A stretch of 64,000 bases of DNA. Origin: WHTK01 sp965197795. Its GTDB lineage: Bacteria > Chloroflexota > Dehalococcoidia > DSTF01 > WHTK01. Where the stretch lies: NCBI GenBank assembly GCA_965197795.1, contig OZ240228.1:186001-250000 (forward strand). The letters are read 5' to 3'. Position 1 is the first letter of the stretch. Each line of letters begins with the position of its first letter. Below, piece after piece: positions 9,620 through 18,665 of this stretch. The position numbers and the translations under genes were made by a program. The notes under the pieces are model-generated. The model was not told where the DNA came from and did no database searches. It worked only from the letters and a program-made list of their open reading frames with translations.

Positions 9620-9830
9620 CGGTACCAGAAAGACGCCGGCGGACCTTCTCAGCAGATAGAGACTGTAAATGCCGGCGACCTCCCTGTCGTACGACCTAGG
9701 TTCGTTCTGACTCCGCGCGAACAGCCGTTAGCGTAAGCCTTGAGCTTTCCGGGAGGTCAGTAGGGAACCACCTGATATGGCGCCATCACAGAAGGGAGAG
9801 CCTTGGCTCAATATGCTGCGCACGAAAGAA

Positions 9831-9859
9831 AAGAGAGGGCTCCATGCGGGCCCTCTCTT
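9831..9859 (-). terminator. Rho-independent terminator
   Basis: A 10-bp perfect stem (AAGAGAGGGC with GCCCTCTCTT) and a 9-base loop, followed on the minus strand by TTTCTTT. It lies just after the stop of the 9890 gene copy. Confidence 0.8.
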
Positions 9860-9889
9860 CCTGACTAGTTGGTTAGACGTTAGCTCAGG

Positions 9890-10178
9890 CTAGTCGACGA
9901 TAATGACTTGCAGCTCGTCTGTGAGCAGCACGATTGCCTGGGTGCCTACCGTCGTGTCACACGTCACGGCGAGGACAAGGAACGTGCAGGCGTACCAGAC
10001 GCCCGAGCCATCGTCGAGACTGACCTCGATATCAGAGCCGGCTGTCGGCGCTACGTCTACGTCGAAGAGGACCTGGTCAATCAGCTGCGGGTCAGCGCCG
10101 TTCAGCGTGTAACCCAAGTACCAGGCATGGGACTACTAGGAACCGGGGAGCCCGCAGGCGGCGGCGTAATCCTCGCAT
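9890..10178 (-). pseudogene. Eroded paralogue of the small secreted protein
   Basis: From an ATG at 10178 a leader is read (MRGLRRRLRAPRFLVVPCLV). The rest of the match, GYTLNGADPQLIDQVLFDVD to DELQVIIVD, is in another frame and lacks the AANTVP cleavage zone that the copy at 9619 has. The body is about half identical to that copy (DVDVAP-(T/S)AG-(S/A)D-(I/M)E). A deletion plus a frameshift explains the layout. This shows local duplication and decay of SipW-substrate genes. Confidence 0.6.
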
Positions 10179-10319
10179 TATCTAACCTACGTTTCCTCGT
10201 GTCAGCAATTCTTTGACGACTTGGCGACACGTTTCTCAATTTGTGCTTTCAGTATTCTGGACAAATGCGAAGGCTTATTTAGAGGGTCCTCACGGGCGCC
10301 TGAGTTACGCTGTCAGTGT

Positions 10320-10892
10320 CTAGCTTGGTCCACCGCTGATGCTGATCAGGCCGTCGCCGATCTCGCTGCCGATCAGGTTCTCGTCCAGCTCCAGCGTTCG
10401 CGCGTCGTCGTCCAGCAAGAGGTTGAGCACGGCGTCCGCAACGAAGCCCGGCAGGTTGCCGACGTCGACGGAGTCGAGCTGAAGCATGGGCTGAGCGCCG
10501 CTTGTGTCGAGTCGCCCCGTGACCACGAAGTCGACGTTGACGCCGATCGCCTCGACCTCGCCGGCCAGCTGGCCTCTGCCTTCGTCGCAGAAATAGACGC
10601 GCAGGTTGTCGATTGGCGCGTTCTCATCGTTGACGTACTGACGCGCGCGAGATGTCGCCTCCGACTCTGAGATGTCGATCGACGAGCCGGCGGCGAGGAT
10701 CTGGGCCGAGAACTGATCCCAGCGCTGGTCGAGTTGAGTCGCTACGGCCGCTGAGATCGGCGCAATCTCGCGGTCGGTGCAGGTTCCGGGCGAACCGGTG
10801 ACGACGAGGAGCACGCCCAGGGAAGCGGCGGCGACGGAGATGAAGAAGAAGCCAGGTATCGCGAAGAGGACGATCTTAAGTACTAGACCCAT
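10320..10892 (-). CDS. Membrane-anchored hypothetical protein
   Basis: 190 residues with one N-terminal TM helix (LKIVLFAIPGFFFISVAAAS) and an extracytoplasmic domain of about 160 residues containing two widely spaced Cys. The alternating pattern near the C-terminus (LQLDSVDVGNLPGFVADAVL) and the secreted single-domain layout recall YpmS/DUF2140-like or DUF2993-like lipid-binding proteins, but I do not recognise the family with confidence. It lies 26 bases upstream of nudC on the other side of a short gap, same strand orientation. Confidence 0.6.
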   Translation of the reverse strand: MGLVLKIVLFAIPGFFFISVAAASLGVLLVVTGSPGTCTDREIAPISAAVATQLDQRWDQFSAQILAAGSSIDISESEATSRARQYVNDENAPIDNLRVYFCDEGRGQLAGEVEAIGVNVDFVVTGRLDTSGAQPMLQLDSVDVGNLPGFVADAVLNLLLDDDARTLELDENLIGSEIGDGLISISGGPS

Positions 10893-10918
10893 CGTCTTTG
10901 TATCGGACGTTTCTCAGG

Positions 10919-11863
10919 CTACCGCGATTCGAACGGCGGCTGTTCGCTCCAGTCCTTGATGATGTAGTGGGCGATGGCGATCGAGCCGGGGATGCCGAAG
11001 CCGTGCTTCTCTGGGTTCGGGTCGAGAAGCGCCATGCGTATCTCATCTCTCGTGAACCAGCGGGCTCCGTCCAGCTCCAGCGGGTCGACCGTCTCCTGCT
11101 CGCTCGTGACGTGCGCGAAGCAACCGATCATCAGGGACGAGGGGAAGGGCCACGGCTGCGAACGGCGATAGACGACCTCATCGACGTCCAGGCCGACCTC
11201 CTCCTTGACCTCGCGTTTGACGGCCTCTTCGATCGTTTCACCCTGATCGAGAAAGCCGGCCAGGGCGGAGTAGCGATGCGGCTCCCAGGCGCGCGCACGG
11301 CCCAGGATGCAGCGGTCGCCGCGCCACACCACCATGATCACGACCGGGTCGGTGCGCGGGAAATGCTCCGCCCCGCAGGCGTCGCATGCGCGCATCGAGC
11401 CCGCAACGCGCGGCTCGGTCGGCGTGCCGCAGTTGGGGCAGAAGCGATGCCGGTTGTGCCAGTCGATCACGGAGCGGGCGTGGGCCAGCGTGCCGGCTTC
11501 GCCAGGGGCCAGCAGCGCCGCGGCGGCCCTCGTGTCGCTGAACTCCGCGCCGTCCAGCTCCAGCGTCGCCAGCGGTTCTTCCAGCGGCGAGAGGTCGATC
11601 GCGAAGTGCGCTATGTCATCGCGCATACCCAGCAATACCGGCCCGTCGCGCTCGGCGCCGTGGCGTAGTACCGAGGAGTCGAGCCAAAGCAGTTCGATGG
11701 CTTCCTGGCCCGCCGGAAGGCTGCGAGTCAGGGGGTTATTTTTCCACAGCGGCAGGAAGCGGCTGGCCGGCGCATCGAGCTGGGCCTGCACCCAGTCCGG
11801 GTCGCGGCGCTCGTTGCTAGCTCGCCACAGCGGATCGCCGGAGAACGGTATCGGATCGGACAT
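10919..11863 (-). CDS. nudC: NAD(+)/NADH pyrophosphatase NudC
   Basis: 314 residues. The zinc ribbon is FCPNCGTP then CDACGAEHFPR, the Nudix box is GFLDQGETIEEAVKREVKEE, and the NudC-specific motif is SQPWPFPSSLM. It splits NAD(H) into NMN(H) and AMP and can remove NAD caps from RNA. The start at 11863 (MSDPIPFSG) was chosen because AGGAAGG lies 6 bases before it; the frame is open 70 codons further but without a good site. Confidence 0.93.
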   Translation of the reverse strand: MSDPIPFSGDPLWRASNERRDPDWVQAQLDAPASRFLPLWKNNPLTRSLPAGQEAIELLWLDSSVLRHGAERDGPVLLGMRDDIAHFAIDLSPLEEPLATLELDGAEFSDTRAAAALLAPGEAGTLAHARSVIDWHNRHRFCPNCGTPTEPRVAGSMRACDACGAEHFPRTDPVVIMVVWRGDRCILGRARAWEPHRYSALAGFLDQGETIEEAVKREVKEEVGLDVDEVVYRRSQPWPFPSSLMIGCFAHVTSEQETVDPLELDGARWFTRDEIRMALLDPNPEKHGFGIPGSIAIAHYIIKDWSEQPPFESR

Positions 11864-12099
11864 CGGTTGCCTTCCTAGTGCTCGGCCCATGATAGCCGCT
11901 CGCCAGTGCTCAGACATCGGCGCGACGTTGGCCGATGACCCGGCGTAAAAAGACCGATCTGCTGCTGAAGCGACCGCGAGGTCTGGTAAAAGCGCCGCCG
12001 GGTTGCGGAGAATGCGCCTAAACCGGGCCCGGTCCGGCCAGGCGATTGTATTCAGGGCGTGGCCGATGGTCACGCGCCGGTTTGAATGAGGTTCCAGCT

Positions 12100-13011
12100 A
12101 TGACTCGAGTCAACTACGGTCTGCGGGTGCCGGCGGTGCATCCGGTGGACACCGTCGCGCTGCGCGCCTTCGTGAGCCGTGCCGAAGAGCTGGGCTTCAC
12201 GTCGATCTGGGCCGGCGACCACGTCTTCTATCGCAGAGACGTCCTGCAGCCGCTGCAGATGCTGACCTGGATCGCGGCGTTCACGACGCGGGTCCGGCTC
12301 AGCACGGCGGTCATGCTCTCCGCCTATCTCAATCCCGTCTTGCTGGCTCGCGAGGCCGCCAGCCTCGATCGTTTATCGGACGGCCGCCTGGCGCTGGGCA
12401 TGTCGTTGGGCGGTACGGCGGCCGAGTACACCAGCATCGGCGTGCCGATGAACCAGCGCCTCGGCAGGTTGCTCGAGACGGTCGAGATCATGCGGTTGCT
12501 GTGGCGCGAAGACGGCGTCAATTACAAGGGCCGTTACCACGAGATCGTCGAGGGGACGATTAACCCGAAGCCGGTGCAGGCGAACGGCGTCCCGATCTAC
12601 CTCGGGGGGACCGGTGACGCCATGTTGCGGCGGATCCCCCGCGTGGCCGACGGCTGGATCGGGGCGGGGGCTCCGATCGATCGCTTTCTGACGGGAGTCG
12701 AGACCGTCCTGGGCGCTGCCGACGCGATCGCGCGTGATCCCTCCAAGCTTTCCTTCGGCAAGCTCCAGGGAATCAGCATCGCGGCGACTCAGGAGCAGGC
12801 ACGCGCTGTCGGCGAACGGCACTGGAAAAGCTACTACGGCCCCAACTTCGATATCGATGCGGCGACGATCTACGGCACGCCTGACGAATGCCGGGCTCAG
12901 CTCGCGGTGTTCGAAGGTGCGGCGTGCGACGAGGTGACGCTGGCGTTGGAGCTACCCAGCCTTTCGCTGGAGGACCTCGAGACGTTGGCAACGGTGACGA
13001 CGCTGGCTTGA
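12100..13011 (+). CDS. LLM-class flavin/F420-dependent oxidoreductase
   Basis: A 303-residue luciferase-like TIM barrel. It shows FTSIWAGDHVFYRR, RVRLSTAVMLSAYLNPVLLA, LDRLSDGRLALGMSLGG and the C-terminal PDECRAQLAVFEG typical of the family. Members use FMN or F420; which cofactor is used here, and the substrate, cannot be read from the sequence. The start at 12100 (MTRVNYGLRVP) fits the family. The ASCH gene ends 12 bases away on the opposite strand. Confidence 0.88.
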   Translation: MTRVNYGLRVPAVHPVDTVALRAFVSRAEELGFTSIWAGDHVFYRRDVLQPLQMLTWIAAFTTRVRLSTAVMLSAYLNPVLLAREAASLDRLSDGRLALGMSLGGTAAEYTSIGVPMNQRLGRLLETVEIMRLLWREDGVNYKGRYHEIVEGTINPKPVQANGVPIYLGGTGDAMLRRIPRVADGWIGAGAPIDRFLTGVETVLGAADAIARDPSKLSFGKLQGISIAATQEQARAVGERHWKSYYGPNFDIDAATIYGTPDECRAQLAVFEGAACDEVTLALELPSLSLEDLETLATVTTLA

Positions 13012-13023
13012 GGTCTCGACGCG

Positions 13024-13521
13024 CTAGATTGGGGCGGCGCGTCCCGGGGCGTAGACCACCTCGAACCGCTCGCAGAGCAGCGGCATCTCCTGCGTCGGCT
13101 CGATCCCCATCTCGTGGCACTCGCTTGCGTACCAGGCGAAGACGTGCTCTCTCCACCACTCCAGGGTCCGAGGTCCTTCGCCGTAGTCGTAAGCGAACGC
13201 CGCGTCAACGTCGCAGAAGCGCTTCGTCTCGAGCTGCGTGGTGCGCAGGACGCAGACGGGGCGCCAGCTGCCGTCCAGCAGTACGTGTTCGTCGCCCACG
13301 TTCCACAAGGGCTTCTGGTTCCACTCGACGTGCCAGAGCAGGTCAGAGGTGGCCGTCTTGAGCCCGTCCAGCACGAGGTGTGCAAGCTGGTCGGCCATCG
13401 ACCCGCCCGAGGCGAACTGGAAGGCCTCAACGTAGGTGCGGCGGCGCGCGCCGGTCGACAGCGTTTCGAGGTACGTCTGCCAGAAGGCGTCGGCGGCAGC
13501 GTGAACCGGGTCTTTCGCCAT
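13024..13521 (-). CDS. ASCH domain protein
   Basis: A 165-residue protein with the ASCH (PUA-like) pattern: LKTATSDLLWHVE, VGDEHVLLDGSWRPVCVLRTTQLETKRFCDVDAAFAYDYGEG in outline, and the terminal region WREHVFAWYASE, PLLCERFEVVY. ASCH proteins bind or act on RNA or modified nucleosides (some are N4-acetylcytidine amidohydrolases). The specific role here is unknown. Confidence 0.85.
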   Translation of the reverse strand: MAKDPVHAAADAFWQTYLETLSTGARRRTYVEAFQFASGGSMADQLAHLVLDGLKTATSDLLWHVEWNQKPLWNVGDEHVLLDGSWRPVCVLRTTQLETKRFCDVDAAFAYDYGEGPRTLEWWREHVFAWYASECHEMGIEPTQEMPLLCERFEVVYAPGRAAPI

Positions 13522-13665
13522 TTCGCCTCACACCGTGTGGGAGCCGGTTGGGTTCGCGTATCATAGCGCGCTACCCGCGTCTTGCCGTCCAACGCATCGT
13601 GCCTGATTCGAGGTTCGCGAAGGAGGCCTGCACTATGGAGGACGCCGCGCCTTTAGACTAGAGGC

Positions 13666-14661
13666 ATGCTGACGCTCAGCCACCTGCGGATCCTCGCCGT
13701 GCGCACCGTCAAGGAGTTCGGCGACGACAACTGCTCTCAGATGGCCGCGGCCATCTCCTACTACGTCCTGTTCTCTCTGTTCCCGTTGCTGATCTTCTCC
13801 GTCGGCGTGCTGGGCGTCCTGCTGCAGGACTCAAAGCTGCAAGAAGACCTCGTCGAGGTGGTGCTGGACTACATCCCGCTGAGCGAGGACGAGGGGCAGA
13901 ACGACGTCCAGGCGGCGGTGCGCGACATCGCCGGCGCCGGCAGCGGCGCGATCGGCGTCCTGGGCCTGATCGGCATGGCGTGGTCGGGCAGCAACCTGTT
14001 CGGCGTGATCCGGCGCTCGGTCAACCTGGCCTACGACCTCGATGTGCACCGGCCGATCGTGCGCCAGAAGCTGCTCGACCTCGGCCTGGTGGCCGCCTTC
14101 ACGCCGCTGGTCATCGCCTCGCTGGCCGGCACCGCGGCGATCCGATTCGTCCGCGAGTCCTCGGAGGATGTGCCAGTATTGTCGGACGCCAGCCAGACGC
14201 TCGGCCTGGTCTGGGACGTGCTGCCGCTGCTGGTGCCCGCCGCTATATCGTTCGTCGCTTTCGTCGCGCTCTACTGGATCGTGCCGGCCACGCGGGTCAA
14301 GGTACGCGACGTGGTGTTCGGCGCGGCGCTGGCGGCGGTCCTCTTCGAGGTGGCGAAGGTGGGCTTCACGGTCTACCTGGCGAACTTCAGCAACTACAAC
14401 GTCGTCTTCGGCTCGCTAGGCGCCGTCGTCGCCTTCCTGTTCTGGGTGTTCATCAGCGCCAACATCATGCTGCTCGGCGCCGAGGTCGCCTCCGAGTACC
14501 CGCGCGTCATGCGCGGCGAGTACGACGAGCCGCAGGACAAGGCCCCGAAGCCGCACCTAACCCCGGGGCAGCGCGTCCGCGCGTTCGTGATCGGCCTCGT
14601 CTGGCACCCGCACGAGCGGGAGGAGGCGCACAAGCAGCGGGAGGACGCGGAGGGGGAGTAG
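13666..14661 (+). CDS. YihY/BrkB family inner-membrane protein
   Basis: 331 residues with about six TM helices. The family signature at the N-terminus is visible (DDNCSQMAAAISYYVLFSLFPLL), as are GAVVAFLFWVFISANIMLLGAE and an acidic/basic cytoplasmic tail. YihY/BrkB proteins were once called ribonuclease BN; their role in transport or envelope function is still unclear. It is divergent from the ASCH gene. Confidence 0.92.
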   Translation: MLTLSHLRILAVRTVKEFGDDNCSQMAAAISYYVLFSLFPLLIFSVGVLGVLLQDSKLQEDLVEVVLDYIPLSEDEGQNDVQAAVRDIAGAGSGAIGVLGLIGMAWSGSNLFGVIRRSVNLAYDLDVHRPIVRQKLLDLGLVAAFTPLVIASLAGTAAIRFVRESSEDVPVLSDASQTLGLVWDVLPLLVPAAISFVAFVALYWIVPATRVKVRDVVFGAALAAVLFEVAKVGFTVYLANFSNYNVVFGSLGAVVAFLFWVFISANIMLLGAEVASEYPRVMRGEYDEPQDKAPKPHLTPGQRVRAFVIGLVWHPHEREEAHKQREDAEGE

Positions 14662-14876
14662 AAATCCGCTGCTGACGGCTGGACTGGGTATCCGCTGGTC
14701 TGACTCAAACTAGCCGGCGAAAACCCACCGCCCTAAGCAGCTCCGCTCCAATAGGAACCAGCTCCGTGCGTTTCAAACCCCTTAAGATTCTGTGGCGCGC
14801 GAATGGCGATGCTTATTGCGATGCCGGCTTTGAGCTCACACCCGGTAGGGGTTGAGCCTGATCGGTGATGCGGAAA

Positions 14877-14902
14877 GCCCGACCGCGGTTAGGCGGTCGG
14901 GC
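14877..14902 (-). terminator. Hairpin terminator after the FAH-family gene
   Basis: A 10-bp perfect stem (GCCCGACCGC with GCGGTCGGGC) with a 6-base loop, 8 bases after the stop of the minus-strand gene at 14910. Only a short TTT follows. The rest of 14662-14876 shows no gene. Confidence 0.65.
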
Positions 14903-14909
14903 ATCAAGC

Positions 14910-15773
14910 CTATTTTTCGGCCTTGATCGGGTTCGACAGAACGCCGATCCCTTCAATTTCGATCTCGCAAGTGTCGCCGGGTGTCATGAAGATCGGCGGC
15001 TTGCGGACGAAGCCTACCCCTGCAGGCGTTCCGGTGACGATGATGTCGCCGGGTTCCAGCGTAAAGATCGTGCTGGCTTCCTTTATCAAGGTCGCGACGT
15101 CGAAGATCATCGATGAGGTGGTGGACGATTGGAGCGTCTTACCGTTCAGCCGGGCTTCGATTTTGAGGCCCTTGGCGCCCTTCGGCAGTTCGTCCGGGGT
15201 GACGATCTCCGGCCCGAAGGAGCCCGAGTTGTCGAAGCTCTTTCCGATCATCCATTGCGAGGTCTTCATCTGATAGTCGCGGATCGATCCTTCATTGGCG
15301 ATCGAGTAGCCGGCGACATGATCAAGCGCCTTGCCCTTGGGGATCCCGCGGCCGCCTTTGCCGATAACCGCGACGAGTTCAGCCTCATAGTCGAAATGTT
15401 TGGACGCTTTGGGCCGGAGCAGCGGTTGGCGGTGGCCGACCAGCGACGCCTGTGTGCGTAAGAAGAGCACCGGATAATCGGGCACTTTCATGTTCGCTTC
15501 CGTGGCGTGATCGTTGTAATTCAATCCGACGCAGATCACCTTGCCGGGGTTGGTCACCGGCGGTGCGTAGGATACCCGCCCTTTGATCACCGCTTCTGCC
15601 GGTGGTTTGCGCGCAGCACTTTGAACCTTTGCCATTGCGCCGGCGCCGGCGCTCAGCAATCCGATCATATCGCGTGGCAGGCCGGGCACCGCGACCGATA
15701 GGTCTACCAACCCGGCATCACTCCGTACGCCGACGACCGTCTCGCGGCCTTTCTTGAAACTAACCAAACGCAT
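14910..15773 (-). CDS. Fumarylacetoacetate hydrolase (FAH) family protein
   Basis: A 287-residue protein of the FAH fold, which binds Mg or Ca and cleaves or decarboxylates diketo acids or similar catabolites. Seen are VICVGLNYNDHATE, metal ligands in HFDYEAELVAVIGK and GYSIANEGSIRDYQ, the lid residues QWMIGKSFDNSGSFGPEIV, and GDIIVTGTPAGVGFVRKP. A fragment of a class II aldolase lies directly upstream on the same strand, suggesting it was once part of a catabolic operon. Confidence 0.92.
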   Translation of the reverse strand: MRLVSFKKGRETVVGVRSDAGLVDLSVAVPGLPRDMIGLLSAGAGAMAKVQSAARKPPAEAVIKGRVSYAPPVTNPGKVICVGLNYNDHATEANMKVPDYPVLFLRTQASLVGHRQPLLRPKASKHFDYEAELVAVIGKGGRGIPKGKALDHVAGYSIANEGSIRDYQMKTSQWMIGKSFDNSGSFGPEIVTPDELPKGAKGLKIEARLNGKTLQSSTTSSMIFDVATLIKEASTIFTLEPGDIIVTGTPAGVGFVRKPPIFMTPGDTCEIEIEGIGVLSNPIKAEK

Positions 15774-15816
15774 TCGTGTCTCCCTGCTGTTGGGCCGCCG
15801 CCGTCACGGCGCCGAC

Positions 15817-16029
15817 CTAGTTTTCCGGATCCCCTTCGATCAGGTAATCTCACATCCGCTCAAATATCCGTCCTGAGGTCGCGGCTCGAGCCTTGGCTTC
15901 TTCCACCGGGATCTCAACTGACGTCGCGCTGTCGCCGATCGCCATAACCGCGAGTTCGGTTCGCGCCGCTTCCTCAAGATAGCACGCCATCACGATCGCC
16001 TCCTCGACCGTCGCCCCGTGAGGACCGCC
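15817..16029 (-). pseudogene. C-terminal remnant of a class II aldolase/adducin-family protein
   Basis: Read on the minus strand, a stretch beginning GGPHGATVEEAIVMACYLEE and continuing AARTELAVMAIGDSAT matches the C-terminal helix region of class II (fuculose-phosphate type) aldolases. The remnant has an in-frame TGA at 15852-15850, just before the closing DYLIEGDPEN, where a Trp codon is plausible. The N-terminal two thirds are missing. At 16029 it is joined directly to a fragment of a DNA methyltransferase, marking a deletion or recombination junction. Confidence 0.65.
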
Positions 16030-16451
16030 GATTCATCTGTGTCTGCTTTCAGGCTATTCAGTGACTCACGGAAGATGCAAATATCGCGGAGAGTGTCCTC
16101 ATGATATGCGAGCCTGAAGAAAGGTGATGTCGGAACGTCCCTTGGCTCTTCTGCGCTCAGAATGTCCCCCGCTAATTTAAGAGGTCCCTCAACATCACAT
16201 TTGGCTAGCTTGGCTTTTGCTATAGCCACAGCGATTTGAGAAGAATCGATACCCCAAGCTTTCATGCCCAACTGGCGCGCCGCATACAGGGTCGTACCGC
16301 GGCCGCAAAATGGGTCCAGTACATTGAGCCCCGTCCGTTTCGTTCTTCGCAGGATCCTGAGTGGGTACTCAAGTGGAAACATTGTGAAATAAGGACAAAT
16401 GGCGTTTAGCGCGGTTTCCTTGGTATAAGCGAGACGCGTGCGCGTGGTCAT
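16030..16451 (-). pseudogene. N-terminal part of a DNA methyltransferase, truncated
   Basis: The minus strand from ATG 16451 reads MTTRTRLAYTKETALNAICP, then the SAM-binding motif DPFCGRGTTLYAARQLG and GIDSSQIAVAIAKAK. This is typical of beta-group/DNA N4- or N6-methylases that place motif I near the N-terminus. The catalytic (S/D/N)PP(Y/F) motif is not present before the junction at about 16030, where the frame runs into the aldolase remnant. Its base composition is visibly lower in GC than the surroundings, which suggests transfer. It cannot be active as it stands. Confidence 0.7.
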
Positions 16452-16457
16452 CTGCAA

Positions 16458-17202
16458 GAGAAGGCAGTCCTATTGTTCTACGATCGTGGCCCAACAAACT
16501 GCACGCTAACGACAGCCGCAGGCCGCCTTTAGAGCTTTCGACCCGGGCGCCAACTGAAATTATACGTGCTCGAAAGACTGGGAGATTCCCGAACGGTTCC
16601 TCCATCGCGAGGATTAGGGACCGTGGAGTGGGCACCCTCCGGTGCGGGGGACTGGGTATCACTCGTGCCCACGAGCGCCATTGGCCTTCCTGCGCTCGAA
16701 GGCCGGCGCTCCTCTGTAGGCGAGCTAACACTCGTCGGTAAGTTGTGGACATCATCTGTCCTGACAGACGAATTCTGATCACGTTCGCCGGCCCCAAAAA
16801 GCTCGGCGATGCTTGTTCGAACCCTGGAGCGACGGACGAGCAATTCGCCGCTTACAGACGTACTGGGTATCCTCTTGTGGAGCAGCGACGCATGAGTGCG
16901 ACCCGATTGCCTAGCTCCAGAGTGGCGGCCATAAGTCCCCCGAGACGCTCTTCCAACCGTGTTTTGCGGCATTCTACTGGAGCCCAGAAAACGCAGAAAA
17001 CAGGTGTGCGTTGCCGCCAACGCCGGCGTAGTTCCACGCAGACGGCGCATAGGGCTTCTGTCGTTCGGAAATCAGGCTGTCAAACGGGCGCCGTCGAAGC
17101 TAGATCTCCTGCCAGGTCCTATGGATGTCGCGTCGAGTCTTGACGCTTCCGCGCCACCCGGTACGCTGGCGCCACTGCGCCCGTCTATCTGGAGGAGACA
17201 TC
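16458..17202. other. Gene-free stretch
   Basis: I see no convincing gene in about 745 bases. Open frames on both strands are rich in Ser, Arg and Pro and look like random translation. An 8-bp inverted repeat (GTGGGCAC near 16627, GTGCCCAC near 16660) encloses an ACTGGGTATC sequence that is repeated at 16862 and near 14692. The stretch probably marks an old insertion/deletion site. Confidence 0.5.
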
Positions 17203-18147
17203 ATGAACGTTGGTTTCATCGGCCTGGGCCGCATGGGCAACCACATGGTCCGCAACCTGGCCCAGAAGGGCCACCAGGTGACGATCTACGACATCCGCCC
17301 CGACGTGGTTGCGCAGCTCTCCGAGGAGCTCAACGTCACCGCCGCGAAGTCGATCGCCGAGGCCGTTCAGGGCGCCGAGGTCGTCGGCACCTCGCTGCCG
17401 GGGCCGAAGGAGGTCGAGCCGGTGGCGCTGGGCTGCGGCGGGCTGATCGAGTCGATGCAGCCCGGCAGCGTCTACGTCGACCTCTCGACCAACTCGCCGA
17501 CGCTGGTGCGCAAGGTCGCGGCGCAGCTGGCGCAGAAGGGCATCGACATGCTGGACGCGCCGGTTTCCGGCGGCACGACCGGCGCCGAGGCGGACACGCT
17601 CTCAATCATGGTCGGCGGCGACGCGGCCGTGTTCGAGCGGGTCAAGCCTTTCCTGGCGTCGATCGGCAGTGAGGACAAGATCTACCACTGCGGCGACATC
17701 GGCGCCGGCGACGTCTGCAAGCTGTGCAACAACCTCGTCGGCATCGCCGTGCCGGTGATCGCGGCCGAGGTGCTGACCATGGGTGTCAAGGCGGGGGTTG
17801 ACCTTCGGACGCTGGTCGAGGTGATCGGCGTCAGCACCGGGTCGAACCGCTGGATCACCGGCACGTTCCCGCGCACCGTGTTCCGGCGCCAGTTCGAGCC
17901 CGCCTTCTTCTCGACGGCGCTGTCGTCGATGGACACGCACCTGGCGCTCGACCTCGCCGAGGAGGTCGGCGTCGAGATGGCGATGGGGGCCGTCGTCGGC
18001 CGCGAGTTCGACTACATGCTGGGTCAGGGCTGGCAGGAGCAGAACTTCGATGCTGTGGTGCGCGCTCAGGAGGATCGCAGCGGCGTCACGCTGCAGCTCG
18101 ACGACGACAACATGCCGCAGCCGCCGGCCAGCGGTTGGCGGGCCTGA
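17203..18147 (+). CDS. NAD(P)-dependent beta-hydroxyacid dehydrogenase (3-hydroxyisobutyrate dehydrogenase-like)
   Basis: 314 residues. The N-terminal Rossmann motif is VGFIGLGRMGNHMVRNL. The substrate-binding signature DAPVSGGTTGAEADTLSIMVGG and the catalytic Lys region GDIGAGDVCKLCNN follow, then the all-helical C-terminal domain. The family oxidises 3-hydroxy acids such as 3-hydroxyisobutyrate or reduces glyoxylate/tartronate semialdehyde; the substrate is not defined. The start follows GGAGGAGAC. The Nudix gene begins 18 bases after it. Confidence 0.9.
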   Translation: MNVGFIGLGRMGNHMVRNLAQKGHQVTIYDIRPDVVAQLSEELNVTAAKSIAEAVQGAEVVGTSLPGPKEVEPVALGCGGLIESMQPGSVYVDLSTNSPTLVRKVAAQLAQKGIDMLDAPVSGGTTGAEADTLSIMVGGDAAVFERVKPFLASIGSEDKIYHCGDIGAGDVCKLCNNLVGIAVPVIAAEVLTMGVKAGVDLRTLVEVIGVSTGSNRWITGTFPRTVFRRQFEPAFFSTALSSMDTHLALDLAEEVGVEMAMGAVVGREFDYMLGQGWQEQNFDAVVRAQEDRSGVTLQLDDDNMPQPPASGWRA

Positions 18148-18165
18148 GCATCTGAGGATGCCATA

Positions 18166-18608
18166 GTGACTGAGCGCGCATCGCAGGCAGGAGTACGGCC
18201 GTCGCTGGTGGTGGCGGTGTACCTAGTCCCTATTGAAAGCGACCGGGTGCTATTGGCGCGCCGCAAGAACACCGGCTACGCCGACGGCATGTATAGCCTC
18301 GTCGCGGGTCACGTCGAATCGGGCGAGACGCTGACCGTGGCGATGATTCGCGAAGCGCGCGAGGAAGCAGGGATCAGTATCGAGGCATCGGAGCTGACGC
18401 TCGCACATACGCTGATAGGCCGGCGAAAGCCGTATCGACTTCTTCTTTACCGTGCCGCTGGGGTGGCGTCATCGAGATCAGAGAACCCGACAAATGCGAC
18501 GACCTGAGCTGGTTCCGACTCAGGGATTTGCCTGGCACGACCCTTCCCTATATTCGGCAAGCCATCGAAAGCATCGAAAGCGGGCTCATCTACTCGGAAT
18601 CGAAGTAA
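18166..18608 (+). pseudogene. Nudix hydrolase, two frameshifts
   Basis: The first frame holds a complete Nudix box (GHVESGETLTVAMIREAREE) and runs off at 18507. The conserved continuation is found in the second frame (RIDFFFTVPLGW, from about 18431) and then in the third (VIEIREPDKCDDLSWFRLRD, from about 18468), ending at a TAA at 18606. All three parts are typical of MTH1/YvcI-like Nudix enzymes of about 147 residues, so this was one gene. Both shifts equal one extra base or two lost bases. Confidence 0.75.
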
Positions 18609-18665
18609 GTCGAGGATCAGCGCGCAGTATGCAGTTGCGGGGCTCCTGCCCGGAATACTGCGAGC

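Noticed and set aside
16529..17143. Long open frames on both strands between the methyltransferase remnant and 17203
   Set aside because: Composition is dominated by Ser, Arg and Pro, there is no ribosome site and no motif; they look like chance frames in GC-rich DNA.
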